Made by a program: the position numbers and the translations under genes | In this document: piece by piece, positions 51,045 through 62,718 of the stretch | How the letters are laid out: each line of letters opens with the position of its first letter | Numbering within the stretch: the stretch's first letter is position 1 | Source of the DNA: Dipteris shenzhenensis | Lineage: Eukaryota > Polypodiophyta > Polypodiopsida > Gleicheniales | Strand: one strand, 5' to 3' | NCBI GenBank assembly: GCA_047967505.1 | Contig: CM106538.1 | Length of the DNA: 64,000 bases | Notes under the pieces: generated by a model | Told to the model about the DNA's origin: nothing | What the model saw: only the letters and a program-made list of their open reading frames with translations | The model's database searches: none

Positions 51045-52491
51045 TCAGGATGGATGAGGCTGTGGAAGTGGAGGCATGAGGTCGGCAATAGAACGCTGTC
51101 GCCCCCTCAAGGGTGCAGTCCTGGTACGTCTCCTGGTTGTAGCTCTACGTCTAACCAAGGCCACTGTGACCCCCGTCGGTTGGGCTCCGACCCTAAACAA
51201 GGAGGGGATGTCCCCAAGTGTGATCTGTGAATCAATCCTCTGTTTGAGCTGTCGGGTCACAGGCTCCGGGTCACGGTCATGTCGAGGTCTCGACTCGTGG
51301 GGGTCTATGTGATTTGGCTGAAAGAACTCCGTGATAGAGCTCTGAGAGGTATTAGTCGAAGGAGAAGTTTGCTCATGTCTCCGTGCTCGGAGTATCCTAT
51401 TGCGGTGTCTGAGCATCTCATGAATGAAACCATTCAAGCATCGCTGGTCTAGGTAGGAGAGGACACGGGCCAACATCCCATAACTATCTCTGAAGAGGCA
51501 GTAGAAACGCCCTCGGATCTCATAGTAAACAGGACATCTGAAGATGAAATGCTCCTCTGTCTGAACCTCCTGCATGTCACACAGTGTGCATATGCGCCTC
51601 CCCCTGGGTAACCGCTCTGCTCAACCGCTCTCGATACGAAGTCTGTGTGAAGAGACCCGGAACTGCCCAAGGGAGATCCTCAGTGAGTGGGGTAGGTGAA
51701 TCTGCTTCTATCTTGGTGGATCAATGAAACCCTCCGCTGTGATATGTAGGAATTGATCTCTGTAGAAGCCCAGCTTCACTGGAAGATCACTTGAGCCCAA
51801 CCAAGTGCGGAATGTGTGTAGCTGTAGTAGATCCTCATGGATAACCTGGTTGACCTTGTGTGATAGGAGGGGAGAGAAAGGAGCATCCATGCTGTATTGG
51901 AAAGGAGGTAGTCTGTCCATGTGGAGCCTTAGTCCTGCAAACCATCTCTCTGTGTGTGCATACCAACACCTCTGATCTCCCCCTGCTACAAGTGCCATAG
52001 AAGAGGACAGTGCTAGCCATGGTATCTTGCTACGCCCGGATGTGTAATCCCCATACTCCCTGACTCGGTACAGATATGTAATGACCTGAAATGCAGCATC
52101 TGGCTGTAATGGGGGTGACCCAAACTCTGCTCGAATGATCTGGTGAGGGACAGATGGCTTGCCACGGATCATCCGTGATAACATGAGGACCTGTAGCCCC
52201 TCCACCCTGGCCCACTCTGTATCGGACAAATCTGGAACAGCATGGGCTGCCATACATCCCTGCAAGGCGGACCAAGGAGTCAAAAAGCAACCCTTTGGTC
52301 CGTGGATCCTGAAAATGAGAGCGGAAGCACTGTCTCTCTAGTCTAGCAAATGAAGCATATCCTCTTCTCAGGCGTGCCTGCATTGCGGGTCTCATGGTGA
52401 AGGTGGGTCCGGAAAAGACGACCTCCAGATAAGTGTATGATGAAACTACCTCAAGAGGGGACCCATCAAATGTGAAATGCTCATCGCGCAT
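51045..52491 (-). pseudogene. LINE copy F C-terminal half with zinc-ribbon
   Basis: After the RT: SYTYLEVVFSGPTF, YASFARLERQCFRSHFQDPR, RGKPSVPHQIIRAEFGSPPL, the ribbon MQEVQTEEHFIFRCPVYYEI, and the basic tail with SSITEFFQPNHIDPHE and SQITLGDIPSLFRV. It crosses three frames. The tail blocks ITEFF and ITLGD(I/L)PSLFR are the same as in copy B, suggesting a conserved, still unassigned C-terminal domain. Confidence 0.85.
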
Positions 52492-52497
52492 GACGAC

Positions 52498-53226
52498 TCA
52501 AGATGTATTGAAGATCATAACATTGGTTTTACCCAAGTTGACCTTCAAATCATGAGACTCACAAAAGGACTGTAGTGCATCCAGGTGTCTCTGGAGCCCC
52601 TCTGCTGAGGAAGACAAGAGAGCCATGTCATCTGCATAAAGTAATATCTGGATCAGTGTGCCCGTGAGAGAGCAGCCTACCCCACCCTGTGCTTGCATTA
52701 CTGTCTCGAGCTTGTCGATGTAGAGGCCAAACAAGGTAGGTGATAATGGGCACCCTTGTTTGACCCCGATAGTGCTCATGATCTTTTCTAGCCATCTAGA
52801 TCCTGTCTGGACTTTGCCTGAAACTCGTTCATAAAGTGTCATGACAGCCCAAATGATCTCCTGGTCGTAACCCAGATCCTGTAGGCGTCGTATGAGGCAG
52901 GCTCTTGGAACGGTGTCAAATGCCTTGCGGAAATCCACAAAACAACAGTAAACCCTCTACTTCCGTGCCCTCGCCTCCTTGATGATACATTTGAGTGTGA
53001 GAATGTGGTCCATGGTCCCATGATCCCACCTGAAACCGGCCTGTCCCGCTGCTCTGAGTCCTCGACACTCCGCAAATCTGCTGACCTTAGAATCAAGTAC
53101 TGATGCATAAATCTTGGACATGACATGTCCAATCATAATGGTCCTGTAGTTCTCCGGGTTCATGGGATGCCCTGCCTTGTGGATGGGTGAGATAGTGTTG
53201 ATGGTCCAGGTGCATGGAAACCCCAA
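52498..53226 (-). pseudogene. LINE copy F reverse transcriptase
   Basis: NYRTIMIGHVMSKIYASVLD, GQAGFRWDHGTMDHILTLKC, then (after one break near 52945) MDFRKAFDTVPRACLIRRLQ, IGVKQGCPLSPTLFGLYIDK and ILLYADDMALLSS with intact YADD, ending DLKVNLGKTNVMIFNTS. A stop between the two frames makes it inactive. Confidence 0.88.
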
Positions 53227-54043
53227 GCAAATGGCTTCATTAAATAGCTTGGGTAAGATCGGGGCTAGGAGGTTAATCTCATATGCAATGAACTCAGTGC
53301 ATAGTCCCTCATGATCCTTCGCTCAGCCATTATGAAGTTTCATTATGGCATCCTTTCACACCCCCCCCCCCCCCCCTAGTGAAGAGGGTGCAGGATGTGG
53401 GGCGTGGCATATGTGATAGGTTAGGGGCTGCCTGATTTGGGATATCATAGAGCGTGCAAGCATAATTAGACCACACCTGAGTGTCAGTGAGTGGTGGGGG
53501 GGACCGTCCCTCTAGAAATCTCCGCCAGAAGTTCTTAGATTTGTTATTGAACAAAATATTTAGTAGCTCCTCCTCGTTCTGACTCACCAAGTCTAGTTTC
53601 TTCTTGTGTACCAAACGGTGGTACTCGTGTAGCGTCTCTGGTTCGCTCGGAAGGCAGATTTTTGTTTCGAATCTGAGCTGACGGCGTAAAGTCTTATACT
53701 CATCATCGTACCAGCTATGATAGGGTACGGTCCCAGGAGGTGGTGGGCGGGTGGAGCGGGCGGTGTGGGGAAAGGCGTGAAGAGCGGCCTCATGTAGTGA
53801 GCGAGTGACTAGGACAGCACGGTCTTCTAGTAAGGGTATAATGTCAATGTATGCGAGAAGTATGTACAGACGGCCAGAGTAAGTAGGTGAGTGATCGCGA
53901 TCAAAGCGTATATCATGGTAAGTGGAGTAAGAGTTCAACGGGGTAGAAGGTTGCTCTCGGTTGGGGTCCCTCCCAACCCGGCATGCTCTCTCAATCCTGT
54001 GCTCAGTCGCCCCTAGGGTAGTGGTCATGAAGGTGTGACCCAT

Positions 54044-55257
54044 CTGGTGTCTGCCGTGCTCGAAGCTGCCTCAGTAAGGTCTCCCTGTGTCGGCGCATCT
54101 CCATCAAGTAGAGCCCTATGCACACCTGATCCTATAAATGTATCAATCGCGAGAGTGGGCCAAATCCAGTCCCCTCCTCATATAGGCAGTGGTAGCGTCC
54201 TCATATCTCATAGTAGGCCGGACAGATGCACAGAAAGTGCTCCTCAGTCTCAACTGTCTCCATATCACATATCATACATATCCTTTGCTCTCTGGGTATG
54301 CGTGCGGCACGTCCGGCCTCAATCCTGAGTTGGTGGAAGGAGACTCGCATCTGCCCAATGGCGATCCTGAGTGCGTGGGAGACCCCTCTGTCCTCAAGGT
54401 AAAGTGGCCTGATGATAAACCCATCTTTTGATACTCTCAGGAAGTGGTCATGGTAGAACTGAATCTTAGTGGGGAGCTCTTGGTACCCCCCCCATATCCG
54501 TGATGTGTGAAGCTGTAGGAGATCTAGCCATATGATACGGTTGATCTCGTCGTGCGGGAGTCACTTGGGGGGTGCATCCATACTATACTGAAAGGGGGGG
54601 AGCCTATCTAGCTGAATACCATGCCTCGCCAACCATGTGCCTATGCGTGCATACTAGTGTCTGCGTCGCTCTCTGCTAAGCGTATGGAAGCCTGTAAGGC
54701 CACTCTCGGTAGTCTCAAGTGAGGTAGGGCCCAAACTCTGTGGATGTATGTCACTGTCTGGAAGATGGTATCAATCTGAAGGGGTGTCATCATGAACTCT
54801 GCCTGTATGATCTCATGTGGGACTGAGGGCTTACTCCGAATCATCCTGGAGCCCATGAGAACCTGCAGCCTCTCAAATGTCCTCCATTCCGCTATTGGGA
54901 GGTCACACCCCCAAAAGGGTGCAGCATACATGGCCGTCGGTCGGACAAGGGTGTCAAAAAGCCAGCCCTTCGTCGGAGGGTCTTGGAAGTGGGCTTGGAA
55001 ACACGGTCTCTCTAGACGGGCCAATGCGCCCCGTCCCTGTGTGAGCCGTGCTCTAGCGGCGTGGGTCATCATGAAGAGGGGTCTTGAGAAAACCACACCC
55101 AAATGTGTGTAGGACTGCACCATCTCCACTGGGGCATCTCTGTATGTGAAACTGTGTCGGTGAAGCACCGCCCGTGAGGTATTCAAGATCAAAACCTTGG
55201 TTTTCCCAAGGTTGACTATCAAGTCCCTCTCTCTACAGAACACCTCCAAGGCTGAGA

Positions 55258-55261
<4 letters not shown>
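54044..55261 (-). mobile_element. LINE copy G, second subfamily
   Basis: Minus-strand LINE related to copy D. The main frame (54641-55250) reads RDLIVNLGKTKVLILNTSRA, SYTHLGVVFSRPLFMMTHAA, PTAMYAAPFWGCDLPIAEWR and RSKPSVPHEIIQAEF. The RT upstream of DLIVNLGK is cut off exactly where the tail of another LINE (copy H) begins, so H inserted into G or marks its truncation point. Confidence 0.82.
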
Positions 55262-55312
<51 letters not shown>

Positions 55313-55690
55313 AGAAGAAGAAGAAGAAGAATGTATTACCGTCCTCTGGGGGCCGAAATACCGACCCATGGGACCCATAAAAGTCACGATACAAGTGTCT
55401 CCTTCCTTTTATGAAAGGGGGGGAGAACAATTATTTTGAAATACATTGAGTAATACAACATTCACGATATTTAAGAACCTTGGCAATATAGTTACCCAGA
55501 GTGGCTATATGGCTATGTGAGAGCAAGCTTGCTAGGGTGTCGTGTTCCTCTGTAATATTGTTAAAGTCCCTCCTTATGCAAGCATACCGTGTGCATGTAA
55601 GGAGGACATGTGCTTCTGTCTCTACTTGTTCTTGGTCACACAGCTTGCAGACTCTTTGTTCCCTTGAGACATCTCCCCAAGCCATCCCCC
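55262..55690 (-). mobile_element. LINE copy H, 3' end with (CT)n(CTT)n tail
   Basis: Minus-strand 3' fragment: a zinc-ribbon frame 55431-55685 (RVCKLCDQEQVETEAHVLLT with CTRY), 3' UTR at 55331-55430, and a mixed tail at 55262-55330 (plus strand GA and GAA repeats). The ribbon differs from the other copies, so it is a third variant of the lineage. Confidence 0.75.
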
Positions 55691-55856
55691 TCTGCTCTTT
55701 CTCCCTCCATTCCTAGCTACAGCACCTCTTGGAGCTTCTCTTAACCTTCAGTTGCACCCTCTATACCTTCTCCCTCTCTCTGCCTCTATCGGAGCTACTC
55801 TCTCCCTCTAAGCTGCACTTTCTAGTCCACTATTGCTGTTGTGACCTCTATACAAG

Positions 55857-56097
55857 CATGGTGAGGAGACCATACATGTACTCTGTGTCCCATAGGAGCA
55901 AAAATGCACTGGGAGAATGGGTGCCTTGCACTTACAGCTTGAATGATTGGATAGTCATGAGAGGATCTGCCAAGGGTCCACATAAGCTTCTCAAGAGAAA
56001 AAGAGGTGATCTTTTGCATGAATGGAAGGGCCGCATCATGAAGTTCAAGCTTGGGAAGAAAGGATGGCTTGCAAAGGTGCAACACATATGGCCATAG
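55857..56097 (+). other. Short open frame, unknown
   Basis: Eighty-codon plus-strand frame starting MVRRPYMYSVSHRSKNALGE, with a basic C terminus (LLKRKRGDLLHEWKGR). No domain recognised. The minus strand opposite (56045-56329) is also open, so it may be chance or TE sequence. Confidence 0.2.
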
Positions 56098-56334
56098 TTA
56101 TGTATTTTTGTGCATTTTCTTCCTCCTTGGAGTAGGTGTCCCAATAAATGGGATTGACATGCGTACAATAGTTCTCATACTTAGCCCTTTTTCCAGCTGA
56201 TTGCCATTTTTGCTGCAATATTCCCAACAAAGCTTTATGAAATGCCTTCTCATCCATTTCCCGAATGACATCTCTAGGTAGGATGTTACTCTCCATCTTT
56301 GGAACCATCTTTGAATGTCTTGCCACCAACCAGA

Positions 56335-56600
56335 GAAAGAGAGGCTGAGAGAGGTTGAGCAGGTGAGGGGGGGCTGAGGCGGAGAGCTTGAGCGGAGGGG
56401 AGGCGGAGTGGGTGAGGGGTGGCTGAGGCAGAGAGGCTGAGCAGAGGGGCTAGCTGGGGGGGCTGAGTGGAGGGGCTAGCGGGAGAGGCTGAGGCGGAGA
56501 GGCTGAGCGGAGGGGCTAGTGGAGAGGCTGAGCAGAGGGGCTAGCGGGAGGGGCTGAGCGGAGGGGCTGAGAGGAAGAAGGGGAACTTTTGGAGAGAAGG
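56335..56600. repeat. GA-rich imperfect tandem repeat
   Basis: Units like GAGGCTGAGCGGAGGGGCTAG of about 20-25 bp in tandem. It is close to the reverse complement of the CT-rich tract at 59575-59760. Confidence 0.9.
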
Positions 56601-56619
56601 GAAGGAGGAGTGGTGCTTA

Positions 56620-57350
56620 GAAGAGAGAGAGAGAGAGATTATTTAAGCCTTCGGAAGACCAAAGGGTCTATGAGACTAAAGAAACCGGATACAATGAGCT
56701 AAGGGGTGGAGCCACTAAGTAGGCATCAGCACCCATGATGACTACAAAAAGTCAGAAACCATAAACATGATCATAACGGCATCAATACAAAGGGATGAAA
56801 CTCTCTGGTCTCAGAAGATGGGAGCTGGCGAGTTGTCAACCTTGAGAAGTGGGCATCCTAGTATGAGGTTGGTGTGGTGGCCTCAAACCTTTGATGGAAT
56901 GATGGTGGCTATCAAAATGTGTGGCCTGCTGTGGTCCTGTGGCTATGGCCTTGCGACGAACGAGCGCTATTGTTACTCATGTGGGTTGTGTCTTCGGTTT
57001 GGGGAGCATGGAGGGAAGGTCCCTAATATGATATGCGCCTCGGTCTGCTCGCAAGCCTGTCGGACCTCTAGCTCGGGTCCTTGTGTTTGCCATCTCCATG
57101 AATCCTACTGGTTGGTGCTGCTTGGTTGGAAGAACTCCGTGATCATGCTCTAGGAGGGTCTAGATGTATACCTTGATCTCTCCTACGTGTCCTAAGCAAC
57201 TTCTCCCTATGTCAAGACACCCTCGTCGATTAAAGCTGCCCAAGCAACTTTGATCTAGGAGGATAGGAGAATGGATAGGGGCCTAAAAACATCCTTCAAG
57301 AGGCAATGATAGGCGACCCTTGATCTCGTAGTACATGGGGCATCTGAAAG
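56620..57350 (-). mobile_element. LINE copy I, 3' fragment
   Basis: Minus-strand 3' end with (CT)n tail (plus strand AGAG at 56621-56638), the conserved hairpins at 56647-56669, UTR and part of the ribbon (the HFRCPMYYEI region near 57320-57350). 5'-truncated there. Confidence 0.78.
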
Positions 57351-57359
57351 CGGAGACAC

Positions 57360-57590
57360 ACAAACACACACACACACTTTTTTTATATAGTGAAAACTTT
57401 TGATTGATTATATTAAAAGAGTAACGACCTCAAAAATGAGGCAGCCAAAAGTACATCAACTGAAAATCTCAGTGTATGCTAGATATACATCATGATCTAT
57501 GCAGTGCGTTTGCAAGCAATCAAAGAAAGATTGCTGCAGAGAATGCTTAAAAAAACAAAATAGGGATCACCAAAGACACTCACACACACA
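57360..57590 (-). mobile_element. L1 3' UTR fragment with (TG)n tail
   Basis: About 200 bp matching the 3' end of the next L1 copy (57593-57740), including CATGATCTATGCAGTG/CCTGATCTATGTAGTG-type sequence. The tail is A-rich, then (TG)n on the sense strand. Confidence 0.7.
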
Positions 57591-57592
57591 CA

Positions 57593-59530
57593 CTTTTTTG
57601 AAGTAAAATCTTTGAGTGCTTTATATTACAATATAGCTAGCTAGAACAAAATGGTAAGTGGAAACATATATACATCCTGATCTATGTAGTGAGTTTGCAA
57701 AGAATCGAAGAGCGATTGCTGCAAGGAACAACGGAAAAAGACAAAAGTAGAAAAGATCGGATCACCAAAGACTCTGTGATTCCTAGCTTTCTAGAGAGTC
57801 CAGAGTGCCTAGTAGCGAACCCAGGTAAAGAACAAATCAAAATCTGGCCATTTAGGATGTATCTCAAACAACCAGAAATGCTTGCCAAAAACAGCCTGAG
57901 AGAATCTCAATCTCAATCTGTCGCGAAGGATACCCAAGAAATTCTGTCTTAGAGTAATTCCAAAAGATATGAGATACAGATTCGCGGGGAGCTAAACACT
58001 GATGACAAATAGCAAGAGCAATATGTCTGCAAGGTAAAAGCTGTCCTGACGGTACAACCCCTAGCAGAACACGCCATAAAAAAACATGTTGGCGTAATGA
58101 AAGCTTAGAGTGCCAAATCTGCTTCAATCTCTTTCTCCACCATTTGAGTGGACGGTGCAATGCCCAAATCTGATTAGCTCTGTCTGACACCCAAGGTGGC
58201 GATAACAAAACTTTATATAAAGAAGAGACTGTTATATGAGACAGCTTCAATCAAAGCACGAATAGATGAGTATAAAGGAAGCTCTAAGGCTGAAATGGCT
58301 GAACCATTCGAGTAATGACTTGCCATACTGGACGATAGTGCATGCCCAACCCATATTTTGCAGTAGCCAAAGGGAAGGATAAATTAATGCCATCATCATT
58401 GATAACATCTGCAACAACTGAAATCCCTTTTATATTAAGAAAATAAGAGCGTCGAGGCTCCTGCAAAGCCAAGGGAGTAGAGAAATCCACAAAGTATATC
58501 TCCGACATCAAGGTAATGGTCCTCCAATCAACCACCATTTTGGTGATGATCTTGTATATCACCGGCATCAAAGTAATGGGCCTCCAATCAGCTAATGACT
58601 CACAAATGGGCTTCTTGGGAAGAAGTTTAACCAACCCTCTCTTCCAAGCAGCCAGCATACATTGATTTTGCCAAGTAGTATTGATCATTTGCAGCAAAGG
58701 CATTTTCAGCAGATCCCAAAATGCCAAGAAAAATTCCACCGTGAGACCATCCCAGCCAAGAGATTTCCATCTACCATAGGATTTAACAGCATCACTTAGC
58801 TCTTGTTCAGTGTGAAAGGAGCTTCCAAATCCAAGGCCTATGTCAGAGAGACAATTGGAATGACATGCTGTAATTATTTTTCCCTTACTAGAATAACCTC
58901 TTGTGAGGGTGAATCAGCTTTTCCAAACTGAGAAGAAAAATGTCAAACACAAGCTGCAGCAAGCTCTGCCCTGGAAGAAGTCCAAACACCATCTGATAAC
59001 AAAGCCTTTCAAATATTTTGAGAAGACCTTCTGTAATGCAGCCCTTTAAAAAAGGCTTTAGAGGAGCAGCCTTTATCCAAAAAGGCTCTTTGTCTTGCAC
59101 GTGTTTCCCATTTAGCTATTTTCCTGCTGTCATTGTATTGCAGATAATATTTTGCCTGACATAAAGTCTGGTTTTCCTGATAAAAAAGATTCCTGAGGTG
59201 ACTCAACTCTGTCAAAGACTGACACTGAGATTTTGCCTAAGCAACATTATCCCTCAAGGTCTTCACATAGCTTTTGCCATAACTACGAATGACAGCTTGC
59301 ATTTGTGTAACAAAGGCTTCCCAGGCAAAATCAATACCAATGGTAGATTGTTGAGATAGTGGCTGAACCGCATCTTTAACTAGATTCTTGTATGCTTCAT
59401 GCTGCAAATAACTGTTGTTGACAATGAGCAATCTTCTGTGAACAAGCCTGTCATCAGGTATCTCATGGAGAGCAATCCTCAACCACAAAGGGGCATGATC
59501 AAAATGTGTGAACGTGTATCCACCCATAAA
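57593..59530 (-). mobile_element. L1 LINE copy, internally shortened
   Basis: Minus-strand L1 with the endonuclease end (YTFTHFDHAPLWLRIALHEI near 59470-59520), pre-RT linker, RT entry (LADWRPITLMPVIYKIITKM) and the C-terminal zinc-ribbon (FLWRVLLGVVPSGQLLPCRH, ICHQCLAPRESVSHIFWNYS). The catalytic palm is missing. Related to the plus-strand copy at 39856-41600. Confidence 0.82.
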
Positions 59531-59574
59531 TTGACAGTGAGAGAATCATAATGCTGAGGATCATAATCATTTGC

Positions 59575-59830
59575 CCCAACCAACTCCTCTCTCGCTCAGC
59601 CCCCGCTCACTCAGCCCCCCCCTCGCTCAGCCCCCGCTCAGCTCAGCCCCCCTCACTCAGCTCAGCTCTCCCGCTCACTCTCCCGCTCAGCTTCCCCTCG
59701 CTCAACTCTCCCGCTGCTTGCAGCTCCAACCTCACTCAGCTCTCCCGTCGCTTGCAGCTCCGACTTTTTTTTTTTTTTTTTTGGCCCCCCGCTTGCAGCT
59801 CCGACCTCCTGCAATCTCTTCTTTTCCCGC
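59575..59830. repeat. CT-rich imperfect repeats and T run
   Basis: Repeats of CTCGCTCAGCCCCC and relatives, then a T run of about 17 at 59765-59781. Inverted relative to 56335-56600. Confidence 0.88.
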
Positions 59831-59920
59831 TGCTGCCTCCCCCATAATGAAGGGAACAGGGGGATGAGGACAAGAGACTAGGTGGGAGACCCTTCGGTCC
59901 AAATTTACATACGCGTGGAG

Positions 59921-60143
59921 ATGGGGAAGCGGAACGGTGACAAGGGGAAAACACAAAAGCAACTTAGTCTGGAGGACTTCAACAAACGCAGCAACCGGAG
60001 TGGTTTGATAGTGGACAGCACCACGGCCCAGAAGAAAGGGGCCCACCCAAAGCCCATGCCGCTCACCACATCCTCGACCTCTATGGTTACCCCCACTATT
60101 TCACCACCATCATCTGCCTCATCATCTACGCCACCTCTCTCCT
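59921..60143 (+). pseudogene. Possible LINE ORF1 N terminus, cut by copia insertion
   Basis: Frame MGKRNGDKGKTQKQLSLEDF then NKRSNRSGLIVDSTTAQ and a serine/threonine/proline-rich stretch. It stops within the copia LTR at 60144. The CT-rich tract before it could be its 5' UTR. No diagnostic domain, so the assignment is weak. Confidence 0.35.
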
Positions 60144-60500
60144 TGTAAGAAAACAATACAACGTCTGTGCTCAACAGATAACAGGATCTCGTATGCAAGA
60201 GAGAAAAGCAGATAGTATGGAGAATCAAAAATTTGATTACTGTAGAACTGATACAATAGATGGCGCTGCCTCCCAACTGTGCACTCCTGTGAAAGAAGCT
60301 TCGATGGCGTGCTGGAAACAGTAGAGGACGGAGACTGGATGCTAAGGAATCAGGGTTGCTGTAGCCAGTGATGAAATAGGCTTCACGGGCTTGCTCTATA
60401 ACCAAGCTACTCAAATGCCTTCTCCTCATATGGGGGGCTTACAAGTAGAGTTAGCTGGTTCCCGCGTAGTTACACGAGAGTGGAGCATTGATATCTAACA
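60144..60500 (-). repeat. Copia 3' LTR (complete)
   Basis: 357 bp, bounded by TG and CA on the sense strand, with the purine tract (plus strand CCCCCCCTCAAT) right after 60500. Confidence 0.9.
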
Positions 60501-60530
60501 CCCCCCCTCAATGTCCACCCGCAAGTGAAC

Positions 60531-60815
60531 TTACTTTTTCGGCCCAATGCCAAGTCGATGAAGATGCCTCTCCAGCAAGTCTCTTCCAAGAGCCTTCGTG
60601 AAGATGTTCGCAGCATTCTCTGTAGTCGGACAGTACACCAAGTCGACCTCTCCATCCATGATGAGCTCGCGTACAAAGTGATATTGAATCTCAATGTGTT
60701 TTGTGTGAGTGTGGAACACAGGGTTCTTTCCAATTGCCATGCAACTCTGATTGTCACATGATAACTGCGTTGGCTTGTTCTGCACTGCACCCATGTCCCC
60801 TAAAATCCTCCTCAA
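60531..60815 (-). pseudogene. Copia RNase H end
   Basis: Encodes LSCDNQSCMAIGKNPVFHTH then TKHIEIQYHFVREL and TENAANIFTKALGRDL, the classic C terminus of copia pol. The catalytic aspartate region (SCDNQS) is kept. Confidence 0.88.
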
Positions 60816-61001
60816 CCATACTGCCTCGCAAGAAGCAAAGCATGCTGATTTGTACTCAGCCTCGGTAGAAGAAAGAGCAACTGTGGGTTGCTTCTTGCTG
60901 ACTCATGACACAGTGGGAGGGGGGGGGGGGCATGGGGGGCCTCCAGATCCAAGTGAGAAACAGTAATCTGTCACTGATCTCCTACTGTCCACGTCTCCTG
61001 C

Positions 61002-61376
61002 CTAATCCGAGTCACAGAATCCGGTCAAGATGTTGCCCTTGGTATAGGTGATGCCATAATCAAGTGTGCCTTTGATGTATTTCAGCACCCGCATCCCTGC
61101 CCTCCAATGGTTCTCCCGGGGCTTATTGGAAAACTTGCTTAGTACACCAGTCGCAAAGCTGATGTCCGGCCGCGTGTTGCACAAGTAAATCAAGCTGCCC
61201 ACAAGCCTTCTGTACTTCGCTTTGTCCACCAGTGGTGATGAATCCTCGTTTGAGAGCTTCACGTCAACCTCCATAGGGGTGCCAACTGTCTTGCACTCAG
61301 CCATTCCAAATGCCTTCAGTATCTCTCCAGCATACTTCAGCTGTGAAATGAAGATTTGTTTTGGATTTTGCATCAT
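61002..61376 (-). pseudogene. Copia RT C-terminal part
   Basis: Encodes ISQLKYAGEILKAFGMAECK, VGTPMEVDVKLS, YRRLVGSLIYLCNTRPDISF and HWRAGMRVLKYIKGTLDYGI. The YVDD catalytic box is upstream of this region and deleted. Confidence 0.88.
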
Positions 61377-62343
61377 TGCCGACTGCTACTAGGATGTTAT
61401 TCCCTACCGGTTGTAGAGAGGTATACCAATCCTTCCGATTGGTCATGTGGTGCGATGCACCACGGTCAATAATCCAAGGTTCATCCGCAGGTACATGAAT
61501 TGCCTCCGTGCAAATCTCCTCAATTGCTACGAACAGCTCTACTGGTACTGCCTGCGCGCTGTTGCTAGACTCTTTCTTTACTCCGTTCTTTTGATCTGCA
61601 ATCTTCTTTCGGCACTCATTTTGCTTGTGCCCTGCCTTGTTACAATAGAAGCACTTGATCTTCTTCTTTCTCTTTTTATCATCAGAAGAAGATGGGTTAC
61701 CAGAGTCCTTACCCTTACCTTTCTTTGATCCAGCGTAGAAAGCCGAATCTTCTCCAGTCCTCGTCTTTCGACGCATCTCCTCCTCCAGAAGCATTGCGCT
61801 GAAATCCTCAAAGTTGAGGGGCGGATTTCTGTTCTGCGTATTCAGCCCTGTAACAAGACCGTCGTACTTTGGTGGGAGAATTCGTATGCACCTTCGTGCT
61901 AGATTCTCGCTGGTGATGGTGATGCCAATCGCAGTCATCTGATCGCGCAGATTCTTCACCCTGGTGATGAACTTCTCTGCCGCTTCAGACTCGGATAGTT
62001 TCTCGTTCGTGAGTCGAGTCTCCAGATTTTGAATCCGCGTCTGATTCGTGGTCTCGTATTGATTTTTCAAGACCGTCCATGCCTCCTCCGCTGTGGTGAC
62101 ATGTTGAATAAACGCCATGACAAAATCACTTACACTGCAGACAATAGAACACAGCGCATTTGCATTTCTTCTTGTCCACGTGAGAATCTCATCCGCAATT
62201 GGTACTATCTGTTGTTCTGCATTGGCTGGATCCGGTCTCGGAACCGGCTTCATGTCCACCCTAGTAGCAGTATCCCAAAGCTCGTATGCGCTTAGGATGG
62301 TCTTCATCTTGAACTTCCAGAGTAGATAGTTAGTGCCGTCCAA
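61371..62343 (-). pseudogene. Copia gag and protease start
   Basis: Gag opens MDGTNYLLWKFKMKTILSAY and has TTAEEAWTVLKNQYETTNQT (UBN2 type), then the zinc knuckle CFYCNKAGHKQNEC (CX2CX4HX4C). The protease starts WIIDRGASHHMTNRKDWY: the catalytic D-S-G is D-R-G, so cleavage activity should be lost. The frame runs to 61297 but from about 61370 it reads deletion-joined RT sequence in the wrong frame. Otherwise no stop in gag. Confidence 0.88.
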
Positions 62344-62451
62344 CTTTCCGCTTTCGCCGAACGGTGGGATTCGCAGTCTTGCGGGCTGGGCATCTCTTAC
62401 AATCTGCTCGCAAACAGAAACACACTACCAAATCTTCTTGCTAGAGTCCAA

Positions 62452-62463
62452 GCTCTGATACCA
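62452..62463 (-). promoter_or_regulatory. Copia primer binding site
   Basis: Plus strand GCTCTGATACCA, sense TGGTATCAGAGC, immediately next to the 5' LTR. Confidence 0.9.
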
Positions 62464-62718
62464 TGTAAGAAAACAATACAACGTCTGTGCTCAACAGATA
62501 ACAGGATCTCGTATGCAAGAGAGAAAAGCAGATAGTATGGAGAATAAAAAATTTGATTACTGTAGAACTGATACAATAAATGGCGCTGCCTCCCAACCGT
62601 GCGCTCCTGTGAAAAGAAGCTTCGATGGCGTGCTGGAAATAGTAGAGGACGGAGGATGGATGCTAAGGAATCAGGGTTGTTGTAGCCAGTGATGAAATAG
62701 GCTTTATGGGCTTGCTCT
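62464..62718 (-). repeat. Copia 5' LTR, truncated
   Basis: 255 bp matching 60144-60398 with few differences; the first 100 bp (sense) are missing. Confidence 0.9.

Larger units (their letters stand above)
50752..54043 (-). mobile_element. Non-L1 LINE copy F, most complete of its lineage
   Basis: Minus-strand copy from the endonuclease-RT linker (54043) through RT, connection, zinc-ribbon, basic tail and 3' UTR to a (CT)n tail. Consecutive frames 53330-54043, 52957-53226, 52498-52938, 52030-52491, 51708-52283 and 51045-51575 cover the protein with only a few frame breaks and a C run at about 53358-53379. The endonuclease core is missing through 5' truncation. It is the best template for the lineage in this window. 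Confidence 0.9.
60144..62718 (-). mobile_element. Ty1/copia element with large internal deletion
   Basis: Minus-strand element. 3' LTR 60144-60500, RNase H, RT end, then directly gag-protease, primer site and a partial 5' LTR. Integrase and most of the RT are deleted, the joint being near 61370. On the sense strand the LTR runs from TGTTAGATATC to TTACA, the purine tract is ATTGAGGGGGGG, and the primer site is TGGTATCAGAGC. The 5' LTR is cut after 255 bp, where LINE sequence begins. Confidence 0.9.
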
